A DNA stretch of 27,247 nt from a virus: the IMG/VR virus record IMGVR_UViG_3300036766_001123, positions 1 to 27,247 of that record; one strand, written 5' to 3'. Positions 7,057 to 14,227 of the stretch are shown here, piece by piece (the stretch's first letter is position 1; each line of letters opens with the position of its first letter). The notes below the pieces were generated by a model. It was given only the letters and a program-made list of their open reading frames with translations, was not told the origin of the DNA and did not search any database. A program made the translations under genes and the position numbers.

Positions 7057-7791
7057 TCACTTCCGCGCAGGCGTCACGTCGATCGTCCCGCCTGCGCCCT
7101 CCGCCAGCAGCAGGTGCTTTCGCATTGCGGCCATCACCTGTGGGTCTGACGGGTCCAGGCCGAGCTCTGCGGCGAAGCCGCGCATCGACTGGGCGATCAG
7201 CGTCGCCTGGAACTCCTCGAGCTTGATCTGGCGGTCGATGAACCCGCAGACCACCATCGTCTTGCTCACATCAAGGAAGTGTCGCCGCTCCGCGAGTGAC
7301 TTCTCCTCGTAGACCTCGAGCATCATCGCGTACTCGGTCTTGACGATCTTGAGCTCGGCTACCGGCGCCAGGCCGTTCGGCTCTCCCGTCTCCGGCGATT
7401 CGCCATGGCCGTTCACGAAGGGCTGCTCGGTCACGACCTTCGTCCGGTACCACTCGGACTTACCGTCGCGTAGCTCCTGGATCTTCGACTGGTAGAACAG
7501 AACATTCCCAAAGGAGATCGCCAAGGCTTTCATCAGCGCCTTGTCCGGCGCGGTGTCCGTCGGCAGGGCGAGCCTCGCGACTTCGGCCTGAGCCATCAGG
7601 CGCTTCCCGAACTTCTCGCCATTCGGGCTCGAGCCCCCATGACTCTTGCAGTGCCCGACCCCAAGGTGCGTCGTCCCCTTCCCGGCAGCCTCGCGACAAG
7701 GGGTCCCATCAGACTTGAGCCGACCACACTTCGGACCGCGACGCTCTTTCTTAGCTCCGACGATAGCTGTAGTTTTGACGCTCTCACTCAC
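7057..7791 (-). CDS. Probable terminase small subunit
   Basis: A 244-residue protein starting at GTG 7789-7791. The N-terminus holds a cysteine-histidine motif (C22, C32, H42, C48, H51) ending in CKSHGG. This pattern is seen in many phage proteins placed just before the large terminase and annotated as small subunits, which recognise the packaging site. The middle and C-terminal parts are helical (about 65-110 and 145-235), consistent with an oligomeric DNA-binding protein. It lies four genes upstream of the large subunit. No other gene in the window is a better candidate. The assignment rests on motif memory and position, not on a search. Confidence 0.65.
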   Translation of the reverse strand: MSESVKTTAIVGAKKERRGPKCGRLKSDGTPCREAAGKGTTHLGVGHCKSHGGSSPNGEKFGKRLMAQAEVARLALPTDTAPDKALMKALAISFGNVLFYQSKIQELRDGKSEWYRTKVVTEQPFVNGHGESPETGEPNGLAPVAELKIVKTEYAMMLEVYEEKSLAERRHFLDVSKTMVVCGFIDRQIKLEEFQATLIAQSMRGFAAELGLDPSDPQVMAAMRKHLLLAEGAGGTIDVTPARK

Positions 7792-7930
7792 ATGCTCTCG
7801 GGCGCAATTCTACGCCTCCTCCTATTTCCAGAAAGCCCCTGTCTAGGAGAATCGATTTCGATTTTCACGAAGGCACCTACTTGAGGCCGATCGCGGACTA
7901 CCGAGGGGTAAAGGAAATTCCGCTTGTGAA
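7792..7930 (-). promoter_or_regulatory. Leader region of the small terminase gene
   Basis: This 139-bp gap breaks the overlap chain and may hold a promoter. A strong AGGAGGAGG (7815-7823 on the minus strand) lies 23 nt before the GTG, too far to serve it. A TTG 7 nt after it would open a seven-codon frame whose TGA overlaps the terminase start, so a tiny leader cistron is possible. TAGACA lies further upstream, without a good -10. Confidence 0.4.
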
Positions 7931-8293
7931 TCACCCGAACGTCTCCCGAAACTCGTCGAGAGGCAGTCTTTCGGAGGCTCGGTTGGGCTCCCAGTGAAAG
8001 ACGGCGAGTCCGAGGCTCTTCGCTTCCTGGACCTCGGCAACGGAGCCGACAGAAGCCTCCCATCCTGGAACGGTCACGACGGCATCGCAGCGGGAGAGGA
8101 TCTCGAGATCTCCGGCGAGGAAAGTTCCGTCCGGAACGGCTCCGTCGAGCAGGGCCGAGTTGAGGTGTGGACAGACGACGGCGAAGCCTCGCTGCCAGAG
8201 GGAGAGGGCGACGGATTCGGCCGAGCGGATATTTTCGACGACGCCACGGATGGTTGGGGCGCGATAGGCGCCGACGACGTAGATAACGATCAC
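7931..8293 (-). CDS. DUF4406-like / nucleoside deoxyribosyltransferase-fold protein
   Basis: A 120-residue protein, GTG start at 8291-8293 overlapping the methyltransferase stop. It opens MIVIYVVGAYRAPTIRG, then ENIRSAE, a conserved HLNSALLDGAVPD region and DLEILSRCDAVVTVPGW with VAEVQEAKSLG. This succession is typical of DUF4406 and related nucleoside 2-deoxyribosyltransferase-fold proteins. Those fold around a nucleotide or nucleoside site, but most phage members have no proven substrate. Its position directly after a DNA methyltransferase suggests a role in nucleotide or DNA modification, which is inference. Confidence 0.8.
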   Translation of the reverse strand: MIVIYVVGAYRAPTIRGVVENIRSAESVALSLWQRGFAVVCPHLNSALLDGAVPDGTFLAGDLEILSRCDAVVTVPGWEASVGSVAEVQEAKSLGLAVFHWEPNRASERLPLDEFRETFG

Positions 8294-9330
8294 GGCTCGG
8301 CGATCTCCGCGACTTCGTCCGCGGATTCGTCCGCGGATTCGTCGAGGAGGTCGAGGTCCTTGTCGGCCTCGAAGAGGTCCTGCTGTTCGATCGAGTCGCG
8401 GAATTCCGTCGCAGCGTGTTCGAGGTTCTTCTTCGCCTGGCGAAAGTACGACGGTTTGAGCTCGATGCCGACCGCTTTGCGTCCGTTGATGATCGCGCCG
8501 TAGACCTCGGAGCCAACGCCCAGGAACGGCGTCAAGACGATCTCGTCGGGGTTACTCCAGAGGATGATAGCTCGTTCGATCACGTCGAGCTGGAGCGGAT
8601 GGACGTGCTTCTCATCCTCTTCGTCGCGGGATTCTCGGAAGGGAAGGACGCGACCGATGCGGATGTCATCCCAGAACGCCGAGGCGTACTGCCGCCAGAT
8701 CCAGTGTGAGTAGCGGTTCTCGATCTGGTTTCCGGTCCAACCACGGAAAGGGAGGAGCTCGGCAGGGATCTGCCGTTCGCCGGCGTAGTTCAGGAGTCCG
8801 ACCGGGTGCTCGATCGGTATTTGGTTCTCGCCCTCACGTCGGAAGACGAGTAGATAATCCGCGGAAGCGACCGAGCAGAGCGACGAATCGGTCACGATCG
8901 TCTTGTGCGCGAGGTTCTTCGCCATCGTCCGGTTACGGACGCCGAGCGGCTCTTTCCAAACATGGTAGCGGGCGATGTAGCGGAAGCCGTGTTGAGCGTG
9001 CAGCCGGATGATGTCTCCCGGGAAGTCGCGGAGGTAGTCCTTGCCGGAGTTCCCGCTCGGCACGTCCATGCAATGAACGGCGGTCATGCGTCCTGGCTTC
9101 GTCAGGCGCCGGATCTCCGCGACGACGAAGGCGTAGTGCTCCATGAACTCGTCGTAGCTGCGGCAGTTCGAGAGGTCCCGCTCAGAGCTGCTGTAAACGT
9201 ACAAGCCTCCGAACGGTGGAGAGTAAATCGAGAGATCGATACTCTCGGCGCGCAGTTTCGTCATCGTTTCGATGCAATCGGAGTTGTAGATAGCAAATCG
9301 GTCGGTAACGACCTGGTCGGATACGGACAT
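8290..9330 (-). CDS. Beta-class DNA methyltransferase (N6-adenine or N4-cytosine)
   Basis: A 346-residue enzyme that transfers a methyl group from S-adenosylmethionine to a base amino group. The catalytic motif IV DLSIYSPPF (S37-F40) comes first and the S-adenosylmethionine-binding motif I PFLGVGSE (268-275) comes late, with GIEL after it. That order defines the beta group. The target base cannot be told from the motif alone. The start at ATG 9328-9330 was chosen for the GAGGAGG ribosome site. An ATG 45 bp upstream lies inside the helicase gene. The tail is acidic, with a DESADESADE duplication from a 12-bp tandem repeat at 8318-8341. It pairs with the helicase upstream and the DUF4406 gene downstream. 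No matching restriction enzyme is seen. Confidence 0.9.
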   Translation of the reverse strand: MSVSDQVVTDRFAIYNSDCIETMTKLRAESIDLSIYSPPFGGLYVYSSSERDLSNCRSYDEFMEHYAFVVAEIRRLTKPGRMTAVHCMDVPSGNSGKDYLRDFPGDIIRLHAQHGFRYIARYHVWKEPLGVRNRTMAKNLAHKTIVTDSSLCSVASADYLLVFRREGENQIPIEHPVGLLNYAGERQIPAELLPFRGWTGNQIENRYSHWIWRQYASAFWDDIRIGRVLPFRESRDEEDEKHVHPLQLDVIERAIILWSNPDEIVLTPFLGVGSEVYGAIINGRKAVGIELKPSYFRQAKKNLEHAATEFRDSIEQQDLFEADKDLDLLDESADESADEVAEIAEP

Positions 9331-9346
9331 CTTCTCCTCCTCTTTC

Positions 9347-10744
9347 TCAGAGCCAGTTTGGAAGTTCTTCTGCATTGACGAACGGATTTATAGAGTCGAG
9401 TTGCAGTGCGTCGTTCATGAATCCGACTAAGGCGGCAAACATCTTGTCCGCGGCTTCTGCCTTACGCTGGAGGTTCCGCAGGACGCCGAGCTCGCCTTCG
9501 GTGGTAATGACATCGACGGTGACGGGCGACTTTTGCCCGAACCGCCAGCAGCGGCGCACGCCTTGGTAATACTGCTCGTAGGAGTGCGACGGGAAGAACG
9601 TCATCCGCGAGCAGTGCTGAAGATTCAATCCGTAAGAGGCGATCTTCGGCTTGGTAACAAGAACGCGGGCATCGCCGCGAGAGAAGGCGAGGAGCTTCTC
9701 CTCTTTCTCGTCGTCGGAGTCCTTGCCGGAGACCTGGATCGATCCGTCGATGCAACGCTCGAGCGCGTCGCCTTCGTCGTTGAGATGGCACCAGGCGATT
9801 CCACTCTCCGCGTCGGAGAGCTTCTCGGCGACGGCTTCGCAGCGCTCGGTCAGGGTCGCTCGCCGTTCCTCGCGCTGCTCGCGGAGTCCGACGGCGGAGC
9901 GGACGAAGAGCTCGCCTTCGAGCGGTCGGCTCGCTCCGATCACCGTCTCGCGCTCGATGAGTGGCGGCAGGACGAAATTGGAATCATCGAATCCAAGGTC
10001 GGACGGCCGGCGCATCGCTCGCGCCCAGGAGCAGACCCATCGCCAGAACGGCGTCTCGGCATGGCGCTTGAAACGCCACTTCGCGCCTTCCTCGAGCCGC
10101 GAGAAGTCGACGCCTCGATGCCTGTAGAGCGTCGGTCGGATCGTATTCTGGTCATTCTTGAAGTACCGCGTCAGCATGTCCATGTGCCCGAGGTTGCCGA
10201 GTGCTTCGGAGCTGGTGCCGAGTTCGATGTAGTCGTTGGGTGCAGCGGTCGCGGTACAGAGTAGGCGATACGGTCGCATTCGAAGGAACTCAGTGACCTC
10301 GGCTCGCCGCTTCCCGTCGAAGGACTTCAGGATCGATGACTCGTCACACACGACGCCTGCGAAGTCGTCCGCGTCGAACAGGTGGAGCCTTTCGTAGTTC
10401 GTCGTTGAGATTTTCGAGGTCGGTTTCCCGTCGGAGCAGCGGACGACTTCGACGCCAAACTTCTCGCCCTCGCGCACGGTTTGGTGCGAGACGGCGAGCG
10501 GCGTGACGATCAGGACGCGACCGTTCGACTTGCGAGCGACGTTCTCAGCCCAGGCGAGCTGCATCGGCGTCTTCCCGAGACCGCAGTCAGCGAAGATCGC
10601 GCCGCGTCCTTTGCGGACGGCCCACTCAACGAGAGACTGCTGAAAATCGAACAGGAAGTCCGCTTGGTAGACCGGATCGAAGCCTCCGTCATCTCCGAGG
10701 TGCGTCTTAGCGGTCAGGAATTCGTCGTACCGTCGATCGTTCAT
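9347..10744 (-). CDS. SNF2/DEAD-like superfamily 2 helicase
   Basis: A 465-residue ATPase. Walker A is ADCGLGKT (G55-T59), motif II VVCDESS (D134, E135), motif III LCTATAAPND (164-171), and a C-terminal motif VI-like GVRRCWRFGQ, as in SNF2-type translocases. The DESS in place of DEAH is common in phage relatives. ATG start at 10742-10744 with AGGAGG 8 nt upstream. The methyltransferase gene follows after 16 bp. Helicase-methyltransferase pairs of this type occur in tailed phages, where the role is often replication or protection of DNA. The exact role here is unknown. Confidence 0.9.
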   Translation of the reverse strand: MNDRRYDEFLTAKTHLGDDGGFDPVYQADFLFDFQQSLVEWAVRKGRGAIFADCGLGKTPMQLAWAENVARKSNGRVLIVTPLAVSHQTVREGEKFGVEVVRCSDGKPTSKISTTNYERLHLFDADDFAGVVCDESSILKSFDGKRRAEVTEFLRMRPYRLLCTATAAPNDYIELGTSSEALGNLGHMDMLTRYFKNDQNTIRPTLYRHRGVDFSRLEEGAKWRFKRHAETPFWRWVCSWARAMRRPSDLGFDDSNFVLPPLIERETVIGASRPLEGELFVRSAVGLREQREERRATLTERCEAVAEKLSDAESGIAWCHLNDEGDALERCIDGSIQVSGKDSDDEKEEKLLAFSRGDARVLVTKPKIASYGLNLQHCSRMTFFPSHSYEQYYQGVRRCWRFGQKSPVTVDVITTEGELGVLRNLQRKAEAADKMFAALVGFMNDALQLDSINPFVNAEELPNWL

Positions 10745-10882
10745 CTACTCTTCCTCCTGGGTTGAAGCACTGTCGAAAAGACGCGGAGTGCGGACACCGG
10801 CGCTCCGCGCGCCGCTAGCTAGAAGCCTCGGAGGCGCTCCTTTCGTTCCGAGGTGCGCTGTCCGCTGCGCGGGTGATCTCAT
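10745..10882 (-). CDS. Hypothetical small protein, 45 aa
   Basis: Starts at ATG 10880-10882 overlapping the previous TGA (ATGA) and ends in TAG immediately before the helicase ATG. The product begins MRSPAQRTAHLGTKG and ends acidic (STQEEE), where the codons double as the helicase ribosome site. The overlap and tight spacing favour a real cistron, but the composition is not distinctive. Confidence 0.45.
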   Translation of the reverse strand: MRSPAQRTAHLGTKGAPPRLLASGARSAGVRTPRLFDSASTQEEE

Positions 10883-11052
10883 TTCGGTCCTCGCCGCGCG
10901 GTGTTTTCGCGCTCGCGTTTTTCGTTCTCGTCGCGCATCTCGGCCCAGATCCGGTCGGCCCGTTCGTCTTCGGAGCACTCACGCGCGATACGTTGATCTT
11001 CTGTTTCCTGATCGAACAGACCGAGCGAAGACTTCTTTTCATCGAAGCTCAC
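10879..11052 (-). CDS. Hypothetical charged protein, 57 aa
   Basis: Starts at GTG 11050-11052 (GTGA overlap with the 89-aa gene) and ends at TGA 10879-10881. The product begins VSFDEKKSSLGLFDQETEDQ and continues as one long charged helix with many Glu and Arg. Codon third positions and composition look coding, unlike the other frames here. No family recognised. It is easily missed because of its size. Confidence 0.6.
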   Translation of the reverse strand: MSFDEKKSSLGLFDQETEDQRIARECSEDERADRIWAEMRDENEKRERENTARRGPK

Positions 11053-11318
11053 AGTCGCCCCTCAACCCAGCGGAGGAGGGCCTCGGCGTCGAGCTCGAGG
11101 CGCCAGCGCTCGGGTGAGTCTGTGTCGCCTCGCGCCCAGGCGAGCAGGGCGCGGAGCGTCTCGGCCGTCGCCGGCGGGAGAAATCCGATCGCCTCGCGCA
11201 GCCCGTCCTGCTCGGTCTGCCGACCATCCTCGTAGAACTCGTCCTCCGCCGTGGCGATCCGCCGCGCCTCGGCGACGAGCGCTTCGATTCCTTGGACCTG
11301 CGTCGCGGTCATCGCCAT
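11049..11318 (-). CDS. Hypothetical helical protein, 89 aa
   Basis: ATG at 11316-11318 with GAGGAGG 6 nt upstream. A second ATG two codons later is possible. The product is acidic and helical throughout (IEALVAEARRIATAEDEF, then ETLRALLAWARG and AEALLRWVEGRL). No family recognised. It is the first gene after the AT-rich promoter region and starts the group leading to the helicase and methyltransferase. Confidence 0.7.
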   Translation of the reverse strand: MAMTATQVQGIEALVAEARRIATAEDEFYEDGRQTEQDGLREAIGFLPPATAETLRALLAWARGDTDSPERWRLELDAEALLRWVEGRL

Positions 11319-11365
11319 CTTCGTCCTCCTCGTTTTCGCAGTGTTTCCTGCCGAAACGACCCTTT

Positions 11366-11460
11366 TATTTACCCGATTATCGCAAAAAGTAAATACGAAT
11401 TTTGTCTAACTAAAATAGAATCAATATCTATTTACGAATTTACCGATTTACCTTAGTAAA
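11366..11460. repeat. AT-rich iteron-like region
   Basis: This AT-rich island has three tandem 8-mers (ATTTACGA, ATTTACCG, ATTTACCT at 11430-11453), another ATTTACC at 11367-11373 and inverted copies at 11389-11394 and about 11456. A GTTTC/GAAAC dyad is at 11343-11357. Being AT-rich with short tandem repeats close to the primase gene, it could be a replication origin or an operator for the leftward genes. Both are inference. Confidence 0.6.
11376..11384 (-). promoter_or_regulatory. Possible extended -10 promoter
   Basis: Read leftward, TGCGATAAT matches an extended -10 (TGn plus GATAAT), about 60 nt before the ATG at 11318. No well-spaced -35 is seen. TAGACA lies 21 nt away, which is too far for a normal spacer. 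It overlaps the iteron-like region. Confidence 0.4.
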
Positions 11461-11469
11461 AGTGCTTCC

Positions 11470-11511
11470 AAAAAAATAAAACAAATCTCGCGCGCGCGTA
11501 GAGCGCGCGCG
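11470..11511 (-). terminator. Leftward terminator after the primase region
   Basis: CGCGCGCG (11491-11498) pairs with CGCGCGCG (11504-11511) around a 5-nt loop. On the minus strand a T-rich run follows (complement of 11470-11487). It separates the primase transcription unit from the genes starting at 11318. Confidence 0.75.
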
Positions 11512-11770
11512 TATAGAGGAGGAACTCGTCCTGTAGCCGATAAGTCGAGTCTCCGCTTTGACTTGAGCCTGCAAAAACGACTGCCTGTATGAACCCTGTA
11601 TCCAAGTAAATATCGCAGCGGCCGGGGAAACGATGTGCGGCGCTGCCCGGAGCGGGGCAATCTCCCTAACCGGGAGCCGCAGAGCGGCTCACCTACGTCT
11701 TTGGAGCCGATCATCGCTCTCCCAGCCGCCTGGCGCGCCGGGCGGCCTGTTTCGTGCCGATTAGGGGCGT
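11512..11770. other. Gene-poor, structured spacer after the primase gene
   Basis: An open leftward frame of 108 codons (11448-11774) starts with a GTGA overlap, but its composition is not protein-like and it runs through the terminator, so I do not call it. The DNA has strong short stems: GAGCCGC/GCGGCTC (about 11682-11698) and GCCGCC/GGCGGC (about 11729-11750). An untranslated structured RNA or binding sites are possible. No tRNA fold is seen. Confidence 0.4.
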
Positions 11771-13531
11771 TCACTCGCCGCCCCCCTCAGACTCCGCGTC
11801 TTCGCGGCCGTAGGTCGCCTGGATGTCCGGCAGTCGGTCGAGCGGCGCCCGCTGGTACTTCTGGGTCCCCGCGATTTTCTTTCGGGGGCCGAGCGCTCGG
11901 ACGGTCCACCCGACGAAGCCAAGGTCGCGGAGGTCTGCGTAGCTGAACTCCCGACGTCCGCCGCGCCCCGTCCGCTCGTGCCAGGTGACGAGATCCTTCC
12001 CGGACAGAAACAGGTAGCCGTCCTCGATGTAGGGCGCGCGCCGGAAGGCGCGCTGCGCCCGCTCGGTCGCCGAGTCGCAGGCGACCGAGTCGCCAAAGCC
12101 GGAGAGGTAGGCGGCGATCATCGCTTCGGTGCGCTCGATCGTCGAGAAGTCGGACTGCTCCTCGTTCCGGGCGAACTCCGAGAGGAGCTGAACGCAGGAT
12201 AGCCAGACGCTCATCGGTTTCGGCCGCGACGTATTGATTTTGAAATTCAGGTTAATAGCTGCCTGGATCCACGCATCCCACTTCATAAATTCCGTGACGG
12301 ATCCGATCTTGTAGCAACTTCCGTCGGCGAGCTCAATTGCGTAGGAGTACGGCGCCTTGACGTAGCGGATAATGCCGACGATCTCGAGCCCGGTAATCTT
12401 TCGTGCAGCCTCGACCGCCGCGTGTCGTCGCATTTCACTGCCGACCGGCGCAGCCTCGGCCTCCGCAATCCGCGTAATGAACTCCGCGGTACGTTCCTGA
12501 GTCAGGCGCACGGTTTCCTCCTCGATGTAACTCGCTCGGGCCTTGAGCACCGTATAGGTGTAGTAGTTCAGGTTCTGCGGCTCGTCGCGGTGGGAACGCC
12601 GTGCGGCGACGAGCAAGTCGATGATTACTTGGTCTGCCCATCCCGCGCGGACAGCGATCGCGGCGAGCGACATATCATGACCCGACGCGGAATTGTCCTT
12701 GAGATCCTTCCGGGCGACTCGCGCCCAGCTCGCACCGAACCGCTCCATATCGTTCGCGAGAAGCGCGGAGAAAAGATCGTTCGGTGGGTACGCATCCGGG
12801 TCGAGGATATATCCGGAGCCGCTCGTCGGCGCGCGCGAGAAGACGGCAACCGCGTGCTCGCGGAAGTCCGTCGGGTTGTACCGTCGCGCGTCGTCGAGGG
12901 CGATCAGTGAGACGGGCAGGCCCGCGCCGCCCTTGTACCGGATCGTCCCCGGCAGGCGCATGACGCGGGCGAGGTCCGAGACCGGGTCGATCTTCGCGCC
13001 GACCGCGCGCTGGCGGAGGTACTCGAGCCAGCCGCGGGAGAGCGCGTCGAACTCGGCGATCTCCGCCGCGGAGGCGAACTCGACCGGCTCGCGGAGCGCC
13101 CAGTAGGCGTGGACGCCCTCGCCGGAGTTCACCCGGGCGGAGGGGAGCAGCGGCAGCCCGTCGAGGAACGCGAGCGCGGCGTCGCGTGAGTCGAAGGAGC
13201 CCGACTTGACGTCGAGGTCGACCCAGAGCGCCGCGGCGAGGCGCAGGTCCGCGGCGGTCCCGCGCGCGCCGCGCTTCTCTTTGGGTGGCTCGAAGTCGGA
13301 GCGCATCGCGCAGACGGAGAAGTAGCAGTCCTCTCCACTGTCCGCGTAGGCGACCGCGCGCTCGGCGACCGCGGCGAGGTCGTCAAGGAAGTCCGGCGTG
13401 CGCTTCGGCCGCCAGAGGACGAGCTTCGCGCCGCGCTCGGCGAGGTCGTCCGCCGGGTAGAGGTGTCGGAGGAAGCGGAGCGCCTCCTCGACGCGCTCCC
13501 CGCCGGAGCGGACGATGCGGAGCTCGGTCAT
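11771..13531 (-). CDS. Archaeo-eukaryotic-type primase-polymerase
   Basis: A 586-residue protein. The N-terminal third has the primase-polymerase signature: the metal-binding pair WVDLDV (D105, D107), the SGEGVHAYW motif (S136-H141) and DPVSDLARVMRLPGT (about 182-195) with the third acidic and basic residues. Such phage enzymes make primers and may extend them. The C-terminal part (about 270-586) is helical with no Walker motif, so no helicase is fused to it. ATG at 13529-13531 overlaps the previous stop (ATGA). The open frame continues upstream by 13 codons inside that gene. It belongs with the VRR-NUC nuclease and helicases in a replication group. Confidence 0.88.
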   Translation of the reverse strand: MTELRIVRSGGERVEEALRFLRHLYPADDLAERGAKLVLWRPKRTPDFLDDLAAVAERAVAYADSGEDCYFSVCAMRSDFEPPKEKRGARGTAADLRLAAALWVDLDVKSGSFDSRDAALAFLDGLPLLPSARVNSGEGVHAYWALREPVEFASAAEIAEFDALSRGWLEYLRQRAVGAKIDPVSDLARVMRLPGTIRYKGGAGLPVSLIALDDARRYNPTDFREHAVAVFSRAPTSGSGYILDPDAYPPNDLFSALLANDMERFGASWARVARKDLKDNSASGHDMSLAAIAVRAGWADQVIIDLLVAARRSHRDEPQNLNYYTYTVLKARASYIEEETVRLTQERTAEFITRIAEAEAAPVGSEMRRHAAVEAARKITGLEIVGIIRYVKAPYSYAIELADGSCYKIGSVTEFMKWDAWIQAAINLNFKINTSRPKPMSVWLSCVQLLSEFARNEEQSDFSTIERTEAMIAAYLSGFGDSVACDSATERAQRAFRRAPYIEDGYLFLSGKDLVTWHERTGRGGRREFSYADLRDLGFVGWTVRALGPRKKIAGTQKYQRAPLDRLPDIQATYGREDAESEGGGE

Positions 13532-13755
13532 CCGATGAACCCCTCGAACGGCATTTCGATGCGTCCGCACTTCGAGCAGGTCGCGTTCGGTCCCGCCGCG
13601 ATCGTGTCGCCTTGAAATCGCATCATCTCGTCAGCTTTCACGAATTGACGGCAGATAGGACAAACCGGAACGAACGTCGCGCCTTCAAACTCACCTTTGC
13701 CGTAGACGACTCGGCGAAAGTTCTCATACGAGTAGTCGCCGAAGTAGAAACTCAC
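13528..13755 (-). CDS. Small zinc-ribbon protein, 75 aa
   Basis: GTG at 13753-13755 overlaps the nuclease stop (GTGA). Its TGA overlaps the primase ATG. Two knuckles are visible, CPIC (C32, C35) and CSKC (C60, C63), enough for one zinc ribbon. The N-terminus is aromatic (FYFGDYSYENF). It is likely a small DNA- or protein-binding accessory of the replication genes, which is inference from position. Confidence 0.7.
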   Translation of the reverse strand: MSFYFGDYSYENFRRVVYGKGEFEGATFVPVCPICRQFVKADEMMRFQGDTIAAGPNATCSKCGRIEMPFEGFIG

Positions 13756-14147
13756 CGCGAGAACCTCGCGACGACGACGAGCGGGCAGCCGGCGAACGCC
13801 TCGACGAAGAGCCCGACGTCGACCTGCGTCGAGGCGAGGTCGAGCACGGTCGAGCGGGCGCGCTCTGCGTCGTCGCAGTGGACGACCACGCCGCCCCGCG
13901 AGGCGATCTCCTGCGCGGTGCGCTTCTGGAGGGGCGTCCCCTCTTCGCCGGGCCGCTTCAGCTCGCACCAGACCGCGCGGCGGCCGGCCGAGGGGTGCGC
14001 CGTCCCGGCGCGCGGTGGCAGGCAGAGGTAGTCGGGGAGCCCCTGGCGCTGGTGCGGCGAGCCGTGGAGCTTCAGGGGCAGCCAGCCGGCGGCCTTCATG
14101 CGGCGGACGAACTCCGCGCCGATCGACGACTCGAGCCGTTGTGTCAA
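13752..14147 (-). CDS. VRR-NUC-type nuclease
   Basis: A 131-residue protein with the PD-(D/E)xK layout of VRR-NUC nucleases: GLPDY (D39), CELKRPG (E62, K64) and LQKRTAQ (Q74), on a short domain with no other parts. These act on branched or flapped DNA in repair and recombination, and in phages they may replace a Holliday-junction resolvase. I start it at TTG 14145-14147, which overlaps TGA of the displaced methyltransferase fragment as TTGA, and an AAGGGGG lies just upstream. Longer starts fall in non-matching sequence. Its original upstream neighbour was the intact methyltransferase gene. Confidence 0.8.
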   Translation of the reverse strand: MTQRLESSIGAEFVRRMKAAGWLPLKLHGSPHQRQGLPDYLCLPPRAGTAHPSAGRRAVWCELKRPGEEGTPLQKRTAQEIASRGGVVVHCDDAERARSTVLDLASTQVDVGLFVEAFAGCPLVVVARFSR

Positions 14148-14227
14148 GAAACCCCCTTCTCTGCGAGTGCATCTTCGAGTTGTTGGATTCTCTGGCCGAT
14201 CCACCGCACGACCGGAACAGCCATGCT
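14144..14227 (-). pseudogene. Displaced original C-terminus of the cytosine methyltransferase
   Basis: A 26-codon frame from ATG 14222-14224 reads MAVPVVRWIGQRIQQLED and on to a TGA overlapping the nuclease start. This is the usual end of C5-cytosine methyltransferases (motif X, following LGNS), yet it is cut off from the enzyme by the homing-endonuclease insertion. The AGC serine codon before the ATG probably belongs to it too, so the break lies close to 14228. It may still be translated and could help start the nuclease gene. Confidence 0.85.

Noticed and set aside
7788-8516. A 242-codon leftward frame overlapping the DUF4406 gene
   Set aside because: Very arginine- and serine-rich. It is the shadow of the DUF4406 and methyltransferase genes in another frame.
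11640-11720. A tRNA or tmRNA suggested by adjacent GC stems
   Set aside because: Stem order and loop sizes do not form a cloverleaf and there is no TTCGA-type arm.
11448-11774. A 108-codon leftward frame after the primase with GTGA overlap
   Set aside because: Its composition is not protein-like and it passes through a strong terminator. A GTGA arises by chance whenever a codon ending in G precedes TGA.
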